Shown piece after piece: positions 1-5,224 of a DNA stretch of 5,704 bases. Below the pieces are notes generated by a model. It did not search any database, was not told where the DNA came from, and saw nothing but the letters and a program-made list of their open reading frames with translations. Origin of the DNA: Chloroflexota bacterium (GTDB taxonomy: Bacteria; Chloroflexota; Dehalococcoidia; Tepidiformales; Tepidiformaceae). Numbering within the stretch: the first letter of the stretch is position 1; each line of letters starts with the position of its first letter. A program made the translations under genes and the position numbers. Location: contig CAUJEQ010000166.1 in assembly GCA_963169135.1 (NCBI GenBank), positions 1-5,704 of the forward strand. The letters are read 5' to 3'.

Positions 1-118
1 AGAGGTTGCTTCCCGGCTCGCCGGAGCCGCCCGAAACATGATCTTCATGCCGGGGCGCTTGTGCATGAGTGGTATCAACCGTGAAACCCGTCACAATCTG
101 GGTACCCGCGAGTACCCG

Positions 119-126
119 AAGAGGAG
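119..126 (+). promoter_or_regulatory. Ribosome binding site that fixes the glnA start
   Basis: AAGAGGAG lies 5 nt before ATG 132 and matches the anti-Shine-Dalgarno sequence well. It decides between ATG 132 and the longer in-frame GTG at 69, which has no such site. I found no convincing paired -35/-10 promoter in the 118 bases upstream; the best -10-like hexamer, CACAAT at 92-97, has no partner. Confidence 0.75.
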
Positions 127-131
127 CTCCC

Positions 132-1577
132 ATGACCCCAGACGAGATCAAGAACTTTAGCGAGCGCAACGGCATCCGCTTCGTCGACGTCAAGTTCGTC
201 GACCTGTTCGGCCAGTGGCAACACCTGACCCGGCCGATCCACGAGCTGAACGACTGGACCGACTACGAGCGCTCGCCATGGCGGGCGGGGTACGGCTTCG
301 ACGGCTCATCGATCCGCGGATTCCAGGCGATCGAAGAGTCGGACATGCTCCTCATTCCGGACCCGGAGACGGCGATCATCGACCCGTTCATCCAGTCGCC
401 GACGATTTCGGTGATTGCGAACGTGGAAGACCCGGTGACGCGGGAGTCCTACTCGCGTGACGCGCGCTACGTGGCGCAGAAGGCCGAGAAGTACCTGAAG
501 GAAACCGGCGTCGGCGACACGGTGTATATCGGGCCGGAGCTGGAGTTCTTCATCTTCGATGAAGTGCGCTTCGCGAGCGATCAGCATTCGGCCTTCTACT
601 CGGTGGATTCGGACGAAGGCATCTGGAACAGCGGCGCGGAGGCCACGCTTCGCGGGGACCTGAACCAGGGATACCGGCCGCAGTACAAGGGCGGCTACTT
701 CCCGGTGAGCCCTCACGACACCCAGACTGACATCCGGAACGAGATGGTCGAGATCATGGAGTCAGTCGGCATCCAGATCGAGCTGCACCACCACGAGGTG
801 GCGACGGCCGGCCAGGGCGAAATCGACATGCGGTTCGACACGCTGACGAAGATGGGCGACAAAGCGCTGCTCTACAAGTACATCGTGAAGAACGTCGCGC
901 GGCGCCATGGCAAGGTGGCGACCTTCATGCCGAAGCCGCTGTACGCGGACAACGGCTCGGGCATGCACACTCATCTTTCCATCTGGAGCGGCGGGGAGAA
1001 CCTGTTCGCGGGCAATGAGTACGCGGGCGTTTCGAAGATGTGCAAGTCGTACATCGCCGGGCTGATCAAGCACGGTAAGGCGCTCATGGCCATCGCGGCG
1101 CCGACCACGAACAGCTACAAGCGGCTCGTGCCGGGGTATGAAGCGCCAGTGAACCTGGTGTATTCGGCCCGGAACCGGTCGGCGGCCTGCCGCATCCCGC
1201 TGGTGAGCCCGAGCCCTGCATCGAAGCGCGTGGAGTTCCGCCCGCCGGACCCGGCCGGGAACCCGTACCTGACCTTTGCGGCCATCTTCATGGCTGGCAT
1301 GGACGGGATCCTGAACGAGTGGGACCCGGGCGAGGCGCTCGACAAGACGAACCTGTTCGACCTGAGTGTCGAGGAGCTCGAGAACATCCCGACGGTCGCG
1401 CAGTCGCTCGATGGTTCGCTGAAGGCGCTGGAAGAGGACCACGAGTTCTTGCTAAAGGGCGGCGTGTTCACGCCGGACCTGATCGAGACGTGGCTTGCCT
1501 ACAAATACGAGAACGAAGTGGACCCGTTGCGGATGCGCCCGCACCCCTACGAGTTCCAGATGTACTTCGACGCGTAA
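132..1577 (+). CDS. glnA: Type I glutamine synthetase, complete, 481 aa
   Basis: Cytosolic dodecameric enzyme of the GSI family that makes glutamine from glutamate, ammonia and ATP, the main step of ammonium assimilation. The beta-grasp N-domain carries FDGSSIRGF (Asp57). The catalytic domain shows metal ligands Glu136 and Glu138 in PELEFF, Glu222 and Glu230 in the HHHEVATAGQGE motif, His279 in NGSGMHTHLSIW, the loop Glu337, Arg349 and Arg354 in NRSAACRIP, and Glu368/Arg370 in VEFRPPD. These match the E. coli residues with an offset of 10-12 from Glu212 onward (5-7 at Asp57, Glu136 and Glu138); E. coli GS has 469 residues. The position equivalent to the adenylylated Tyr397 is Phe409 (NLFDLS), so the classic modification site is lost. 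I chose ATG 132 because an AAGAGGAG ribosome site lies 5 nt upstream; an in-frame GTG at 69 would add 21 residues that do not look like GS and has no ribosome site. An intrinsic terminator follows, so the gene appears to end its transcript. The family assignment is very secure. Confidence 0.98.
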   Translation: MTPDEIKNFSERNGIRFVDVKFVDLFGQWQHLTRPIHELNDWTDYERSPWRAGYGFDGSSIRGFQAIEESDMLLIPDPETAIIDPFIQSPTISVIANVEDPVTRESYSRDARYVAQKAEKYLKETGVGDTVYIGPELEFFIFDEVRFASDQHSAFYSVDSDEGIWNSGAEATLRGDLNQGYRPQYKGGYFPVSPHDTQTDIRNEMVEIMESVGIQIELHHHEVATAGQGEIDMRFDTLTKMGDKALLYKYIVKNVARRHGKVATFMPKPLYADNGSGMHTHLSIWSGGENLFAGNEYAGVSKMCKSYIAGLIKHGKALMAIAAPTTNSYKRLVPGYEAPVNLVYSARNRSAACRIPLVSPSPASKRVEFRPPDPAGNPYLTFAAIFMAGMDGILNEWDPGEALDKTNLFDLSVEELENIPTVAQSLDGSLKALEEDHEFLLKGGVFTPDLIETWLAYKYENEVDPLRMRPHPYEFQMYFDA

Positions 1578-1600
1578 GTTCCGCGGGAAGCCGCGCAGGA

Positions 1601-1634
1601 AGAAGGGGCAGCCGGTTGGCTGCCCCTTCTTTTA
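1601..1634 (+). terminator. Intrinsic terminator after glnA
   Basis: A perfect 13-bp stem (AGAAGGGGCAGCC at 1601-1613 pairing with GGCTGCCCCTTCT at 1618-1630) with a GGTT loop is followed by a T-rich run (TTTATT). It begins 24 nt after the glnA stop codon. A smaller hairpin (CGCGG-GAAG-CCGCG, 1582-1595) sits just before it. The T run lies only on the plus-strand side, so it is oriented to stop glnA transcription. The convergent minus-strand gene ends at 1654, but read from that direction the hairpin is followed by TCCTGCGC, not a T run. Confidence 0.9.
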
Positions 1635-1653
1635 TTCGGCTGGGAAACCCGGA

Positions 1654-2175
1654 CTACTTGCCGAGGGTCCCGGCGATGAGCGTCTCGTGTTCGAGGGCGG
1701 CATCGGCGATGGCCGTGAGGACCATGACGCCGGGAGCCTCGAGCGGGAGCGTGCCGTCGACCAGCGCTTCGTGGACTTCGCCCACGAAGGGGTCGGCATA
1801 GGTGGCCGGAGCCAGGCTGATCGAGGGCGCGGAGCCGGCGTACGGCTCGAACATGGCGTCGTGCTGCTGGATGGCGAACTGTGTGAACTCAGCAGCCGAA
1901 ACGGCGGCCGGCCGGGATTCCGCTTCAAGCGGCAGGGTGCCGTCGAAGAGGGCCTCGTTGACGGCGCCGGTGTAGCCCTCGGCGGTGAGGGTGTAGCCAG
2001 CGGTGACCGGGCTGGAGGAGCCGCCATCGCGCCAGGTGTAGGCGCCGACGCCGAGCCCGATCGCGACTCCGAGCACCGCGGCGAAGGTGACCGCGATGAT
2101 CGAGGTGCCGGTGAATCCGCCCGGGGTGCTGCTGCCGTCATACGGCAGCCCGATGTGGCGAAGCATTGCGTTCAT
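1654..2175 (-). CDS. Unrecognised single-pass membrane protein with four ~30-residue repeats, 173 aa
   Basis: I recognise no family. An N-terminal stretch of about 23 residues rich in Gly and Pro precedes one hydrophobic segment at about 24-47 (TSIIAVTFAAVLGVAIGLGV), then a C-terminal region of about 125 residues that is probably outside the membrane. That region holds four spaced units whose cores are NEALF (73-77), HDAMF (105-109), HEALV (135-139) and HETLI (163-167), 32, 30 and 28 residues apart. Units 1 and 3 share V[NH]EAL[FV]DGTLPLEA (12 of 14 identical), unit 2 is divergent, and unit 4 ends the protein as AGTLGK. Cysteine is absent. ATG 2175 is chosen because AGGAGGG sits 4 nt upstream; an ATG 14 codons earlier (2217) lacks a ribosome site. 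The gene lies 130 nt downstream of the metallopeptidase gene on the same strand and converges on glnA. The coding call rests on the ribosome site, membrane segment and conserved repeats; function is unknown. Confidence 0.72.
   Translation of the reverse strand: MNAMLRHIGLPYDGSSTPGGFTGTSIIAVTFAAVLGVAIGLGVGAYTWRDGGSSSPVTAGYTLTAEGYTGAVNEALFDGTLPLEAESRPAAVSAAEFTQFAIQQHDAMFEPYAGSAPSISLAPATYADPFVGEVHEALVDGTLPLEAPGVMVLTAIADAALEHETLIAGTLGK
1735..1776 (-). repeat. Repeat core, copy 3, in the 173-aa membrane protein
   Basis: Encodes VHEALVDGTLPLEA (residues 134-147). It matches the copy at 1921-1962 at 32 of 42 bases by hand alignment. Several differences fall at silent codon positions, which suggests an old duplication kept at the protein level and not a recent DNA duplication. 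Confidence 0.8.
1921..1962 (-). repeat. Repeat core, copy 1, in the 173-aa membrane protein
   Basis: Encodes VNEALFDGTLPLEA (residues 72-85), partner of the copy at 1735-1776. Two weaker copies (HDAMFEPYAG and HETLIAGTLG) are visible in the protein but hardly at DNA level. Confidence 0.8.
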
Positions 2176-2179
2176 GCTG

Positions 2180-2186
2180 CCCTCCT
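2180..2186 (-). promoter_or_regulatory. Ribosome binding site of the 173-aa membrane protein gene
   Basis: AGGAGGG on the minus strand, 4 nt before ATG 2175. It is the strongest Shine-Dalgarno match in the window, sets the start, and supports this reading frame over the competing Ser/Pro-rich frame on the same strand. Confidence 0.75.
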
Positions 2187-2305
2187 GAATATTGGGCGAG
2201 TTGCCCGGGTGCACCATGCGCCTGGCCGAGGGAGCAGGAGTATGAGCTGGTTCACGGTGAGTTGTATTGCCTATGACGGTCCGTGAGGTGGGTCACAGGA
2301 CAGTC

Positions 2306-3415
2306 TCAGAAGTCCTCGCGGACGGTCGCGCGAAGGCCGCCGATAAGGCCGCCGCCAACCTGGAAGCCGTCGGGCCGCGGCGCAGCAAACTCCCCCTGTT
2401 CGACGCCGGCACGAGTCGCGACCCGGTAGAAGACGCGATACACACCCGGTTCCAGGGCGATGCGGAAGGTGCCATCGTCTGCCGTGAAGGTGAACCCGCA
2501 CTCGCCCACGTCGCCGCAAACGGAGATCCCCGCTCCGGGAACAGGACCGCCGTCGGGACGAGTAAGCGAGCCGGCGAGGCCGCCGGCCAACGGAGGGAAC
2601 TCAGCCTGGCGGAGCCGTTCGAACTCAGGGACGAACGTGTCGAGTTCAACGGAGAAGGCGGCAGCGAACGCCTGGGTCCAGCCCGAGTGCTCGCCGAGGT
2701 AATCCCAGAAGTCCGAGACGGCAGATTCGCCGGCTCGGGCGGCAAGCGCATCGACTGCCAGAAACCCGAGAATGTAGGCTTCGGCCTCACCGGCAACGTG
2801 GACATGGCCAATGGTCAGATCTGCCAGGCTCGTGCGTTGCCTCGTAGCGAGTGAAAGTGCCCGCTGGCGGAACTCTTCATAGGGGTACAAGCCGGCGGCA
2901 TCGAGTGCACGTGCCGCCGTGTAGTCCGCGGAACCCTCGACGAGCCAAGTAGGGGGATGAGCGCCTTCGTCAATCCCACCGAGGATGAGGTCGTCATAGA
3001 GATATCCGTACTGAGCGACATGGTACGTTTCGTGGGCCGCGACAAACGCCTTTTCACGTGAGGCAGGCGATCTCCACTCAGAACCGGCGTAGATGTAGAT
3101 GGTGCTCCCGGAGGCAACGGCGCCGCCATTCATGAACCACTGAGCGGCGGCGAGGGGGTCCTCGGTGTCGACGTAGTAAGCGTAACGGCCGATAAGCGTA
3201 TTGATGTCACCATCGACGTACACCGAAAAGCGACGGAGGCGTACGCCCGCTGTTTCAGCCAGCCAGGTCCGCATCGCCTCTACACCGGAAGTCACCGCCT
3301 CGCGCTCTTCCTGAGGAACCTCTTTGCCAAAGCTATAGACCTGTGGTTCAGCTCCGCACCCGCTTAGGATCAGCGCGAGCGATACGGTCAGGGCAAGGAC
3401 GGTCTTTGTCTGCAT
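2306..3415 (-). CDS. Lipoprotein with peptidase-MA-like HExxH metallopeptidase domain and C-terminal beta-sandwich domain, 369 aa
   Basis: Probable zinc metallopeptidase anchored to the outer face of the cytoplasmic membrane. The signal peptide ends in lipobox LSGC, with Cys20 as the lipidated residue. The active-site helix is AAHETYHVAQYG (His128, Glu129, His132), and the likely third zinc ligand is Glu160 in WLVEGSADY, 28 residues on. This HExxH...W-x-x-EG-x-A pattern, followed by an AYILGFLAVDAL helix and a D-x-F-x-x-x-F-E segment near 259-266, fits the peptidase MA (gluzincin) superfamily. Residues about 278-332 (GSLTRPDGGPVPGAGISVCG, then ADDGTFRIALEPGVYRVFYR) resemble a carboxypeptidase-regulatory-like or prealbumin-type beta-sandwich; Cys300 and Cys306 could form a disulfide. 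ATG 3415 is chosen because it starts a normal signal peptide and GGAGAG lies 5 nt upstream; an earlier ATG at 3451 adds 12 residues that spoil it. The substrate is unknown. GC content is lower than in the flanking genes. It may share a transcript with the downstream repeat protein. Confidence 0.88.
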   Translation of the reverse strand: MQTKTVLALTVSLALILSGCGAEPQVYSFGKEVPQEEREAVTSGVEAMRTWLAETAGVRLRRFSVYVDGDINTLIGRYAYYVDTEDPLAAAQWFMNGGAVASGSTIYIYAGSEWRSPASREKAFVAAHETYHVAQYGYLYDDLILGGIDEGAHPPTWLVEGSADYTAARALDAAGLYPYEEFRQRALSLATRQRTSLADLTIGHVHVAGEAEAYILGFLAVDALAARAGESAVSDFWDYLGEHSGWTQAFAAAFSVELDTFVPEFERLRQAEFPPLAGGLAGSLTRPDGGPVPGAGISVCGDVGECGFTFTADDGTFRIALEPGVYRVFYRVATRAGVEQGEFAAPRPDGFQVGGGLIGGLRATVREDF

Positions 3416-3572
3416 CTCCGCTCTCCCGATTACAAGTGCCTGACTGATCATTCGGCCGTCTCTCCCGGCACAGAAGGGCCTCGGAAGCGACCGTGGGTGC
3501 CGGAGTTGCAGCGTAAGGCTGTCATGCTGGGGCTGGCATGGCGGTGCGGGCGTGCGTTATGCTCCCGCGGAC
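3416..3572. promoter_or_regulatory. Divergent intergenic region between metallopeptidase and tup genes
   Basis: These 157 bases must hold the starting signals for both the minus-strand metallopeptidase gene and the plus-strand tup operon. Visible elements: a 7-bp inverted repeat CCGGCAC (3465-3471) / GTGCCGG (3497-3503) with a 25-nt gap; a direct repeat CTCTCCCG at 3421-3428 and 3460-3467; a small dyad CATGC/GCATG (3523-3527, 3536-3540); and, on the minus strand, a -10-like TGTAAT (3429-3434, 5 of 6 to consensus) that lacks a -35 partner and sits only 13 nt before ATG 3415. No ModE-type operator is apparent. Regulatory roles for these elements are inference. Confidence 0.4.
3558..3563 (+). 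promoter_or_regulatory. Candidate -10 hexamer for a leaderless or near-leaderless tupA mRNA
   Basis: TATGCT ends 9 nt before ATG 3573, so a start point at the usual distance would leave a leader of about 2-3 nt. No Shine-Dalgarno sequence precedes tupA, which agrees with leaderless translation. There is no good -35 hexamer at 16-18 nt, so the call stays tentative. Confidence 0.3.
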
Positions 3573-4514
3573 ATGACGCAACACCGGTTCCTCCTCACCT
3601 GCATATTCACCCTTCTGCTCGTTGTCCCGTTCGCCGCGGCCGCATGTGGCGGCGACGATGATGACGACACGACACCTGAAGCCACAGCCACTAGCGGCGC
3701 GGACGCGACCACCGCTCCATCGCCAACCCCCGGGGCGACGAAGATCGGCGGGAGCATGATCCTGGCGACCACCACCAGCACACAGGACAGCGGGCTGCTC
3801 GACGTGCTCGTGCCCATGTTCGAGAAGCAGACCGGCGTCGAGGTGAAGGTGATCGCGGTGGGCACCGGCGCCGCGCTGGAGATGTCGGGCAAGGGCGACG
3901 CCGATGTGGCCCTCACCCACGCGCTCGCCAGCGAGAAGAAGTACGTCGACTCGGGGGACCTGGTCGAAGGCCAGCTGGTGATGCACAACGACTTCATCCT
4001 TGTGGGGCCGAAGGACGACCCGGCGAAGGTGAAAGCGGCGAAGGACCTGAACGCGGCGATGGCGGCGATCGCGCAGGTGGGGCCGTTCATATCGCGGGGA
4101 GACAACTCGGGGACGCACACGAAGGAACTGTCTCTCTGGAAGGCGGCGAACATCGACGTGGCCACGGTGAAGAACCGCGAGGAGACGGGCCAGGGCATGG
4201 GGGCGACGCTCAACGTGGCCGACCAGAAGCGTGGGTACACCCTGACGGACCGGGCGACCTTCCTGGCGCTGAAGAAGAACCTGGCGCTGGAGGTCGTGTT
4301 CGAAGGGGCGGCGCCACTGTTGAACATCTACCACGTCTACGTGGTGAACCCGGAGAAGCACTCCGGAGTGAAGGAGGCCCCGGCCCGGGCGTTCGTCGCG
4401 TTCATGGTTGCGCCGGAGACGCAGCAGGTGATCGGCGAGTTCGGCAAGGCGGAGTTCGGCGAGCCGCTGTTCGTGCCGGACGCCGGCAAGCAGGTGGAGG
4501 ACCTGGGCAACTAG
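3573..4514 (+). CDS. tupA: Tungstate-type ABC transporter substrate-binding lipoprotein, 313 aa
   Basis: Captures an oxyanion, most likely tungstate, outside the membrane and delivers it to TupB. A signal peptide (about 7-24) ends at AAAAC with Cys25 as lipidation site, followed by GG, five Asp and a Thr/Pro/Ala linker to about residue 58. The binding domain shows the TupA hallmarks: TTTSTQDSGLL (66-76), VGTGAALEMSGKGDADV, VMHNDFILVGP (136-145), SRGDNSGTHTKE (174-185), GYTLTDRATF and LLNIYHVYVVNP. These separate it from ModA and PstS. The segment before VMHNDF reads GDLVEGQL, whereas family members I recall have one or two arginines there, so oxyanion selectivity may differ. I chose ATG 3573 because it starts directly at the signal peptide; a GTG at 3552 adds 7 residues without a ribosome site. 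It is the first gene of a tight operon, with tupB starting 7 nt after its stop. Molybdate as an alternative ligand is possible. Confidence 0.93.
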   Translation: MTQHRFLLTCIFTLLLVVPFAAAACGGDDDDDTTPEATATSGADATTAPSPTPGATKIGGSMILATTTSTQDSGLLDVLVPMFEKQTGVEVKVIAVGTGAALEMSGKGDADVALTHALASEKKYVDSGDLVEGQLVMHNDFILVGPKDDPAKVKAAKDLNAAMAAIAQVGPFISRGDNSGTHTKELSLWKAANIDVATVKNREETGQGMGATLNVADQKRGYTLTDRATFLALKKNLALEVVFEGAAPLLNIYHVYVVNPEKHSGVKEAPARAFVAFMVAPETQQVIGEFGKAEFGEPLFVPDAGKQVEDLGN

Positions 4515-4521
4515 GCCCCAG

Positions 4522-5217
4522 ATGGACGCGCTCTGGGAGGGGCTGAAGGAGGCCGTAAGGCTCATCGCGGAGGGGGATGCCGAGCTGCGCGACATCGCCC
4601 TCCGCACCATTTTCGTGTCCGGGATAGCGACACTCCTGGCGATGGTTGCCGGGGTGCCGGTGGGGTACTGGCTGGCGCGGGGGCGGTTCCGGGGGCGCAT
4701 GGTGTTGCTGGGGGCGGTGAACACCGGGATGGGGATGCCACCGGTGGTGATGGGCCTCATCGTGTGGCTGATGCTCGTCCGGAGCGGCCCGTTCGGCGAC
4801 CTGGACCTGATCTATACGAAGCGGGCGATGGTGATCGCGCAGTTCCTGATCGCGACGCCCCTGGTGGTGGGGTTCACGGCGGCGGCGGTGCAGTCGCTGC
4901 CGCGCGACTTGCCGGACCTGCTCGCTGTGCTGGGGGCGGGGCGGTTGCGCTCGCTGCTGCTGCTGGCCCGGGAGGCGCAGCTGGGGCTGCTGGCGGCCAT
5001 CATGGCCGGATTTGGGGCAGTCGTTTCGGAGGTGGGGGCTTCGATGACGGTGGGCGGCAACCTGCAAGGCAATACCCGCGTACTGACTACCGCGATCGTG
5101 ACGGAGACGAGCCGGGGCAACAATGACCGGGCGATTGCGCTCGGTATCATCCTGCTTGCGATGGCATTCCTGGTGAACCTGTTGTTGACCATGGTGCAGC
5201 AGCGGCGCGTGCGGTAG
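4522..5217 (+). CDS. tupB: Tungstate-type ABC transporter permease, 231 aa
   Basis: Membrane channel subunit of the importer, a member of the binding-protein-dependent transport inner-membrane family. Hydrophobic segments lie at about 25-50, 60-86, 102-125, 153-172 and 203-226, in line with five to six membrane spans. The cytoplasmic coupling loop that contacts the ATPase is around LPDLLAVLGAGRLRSLLLLA (130-149), with the conserved central Gly. The segment GGNLQGNTRVLTTAIVTE (178-195) is typical of TupB-type permeases. The length is usual for the family. The gene begins 7 nt after tupA and ends 7 nt before tupC, and no real Shine-Dalgarno sequence precedes it (the nearest GGAGG is 21 nt upstream), so translation is probably coupled to tupA. 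ModB and CysT-type permeases are the alternatives, but the neighbouring TupA supports tungstate. Confidence 0.92.
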   Translation: MDALWEGLKEAVRLIAEGDAELRDIALRTIFVSGIATLLAMVAGVPVGYWLARGRFRGRMVLLGAVNTGMGMPPVVMGLIVWLMLVRSGPFGDLDLIYTKRAMVIAQFLIATPLVVGFTAAAVQSLPRDLPDLLAVLGAGRLRSLLLLAREAQLGLLAAIMAGFGAVVSEVGASMTVGGNLQGNTRVLTTAIVTETSRGNNDRAIALGIILLAMAFLVNLLLTMVQQRRVR

Positions 5218-5224
5218 GCCGCTG

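Noticed and set aside
69..131. N-terminal extension of glutamine synthetase from GTG 69 (21 extra residues)
   Set aside because: No ribosome site precedes it, the added residues do not resemble GS, and ATG 132 has a clear ribosome site.
2..160. Open frame with ATGs at 38, 47 and 65, overlapping the glnA start and ending at TAG 158-160
   Set aside because: It could be an upstream ORF or the tail of an upstream gene, but it has no ribosome site before its ATGs, no recognisable protein, and open frames of this size are common in GC-rich DNA.
1632..2141. Second minus-strand frame over the 173-aa membrane protein gene
   Set aside because: Its product is low-complexity Ser/Pro/Arg with no ribosome site; the other frame has a strong ribosome site, a membrane segment and conserved repeats.
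2239..2244. Minus-strand CATACT as a -10 box for the 173-aa protein gene
   Set aside because: Only 4 of 6 bases match and there is no -35-like hexamer at 16-18 nt.
2279..2301. Hairpin GTCCGTGA / TCAC-A-GGAC just after the metallopeptidase stop, considered as its terminator
   Set aside because: The stem has a bulged A and is followed on the minus strand by CGTCATAG, not a T run, so it is not a convincing intrinsic terminator.
2267..2854. Plus-strand open frame of 195 codons opposite the metallopeptidase gene
   Set aside because: It has no domain and lies opposite the lipoprotein, whose signal peptide and zinc motif are clear.
3522..4760. Long minus-strand open frame (412 codons) opposite tupA and tupB
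   Set aside because: It is longer than tupA but its product is an Arg/His/Pro-rich string with no domain, typical of the complement of GC3-biased genes. The plus strand encodes clear TupA and TupB.
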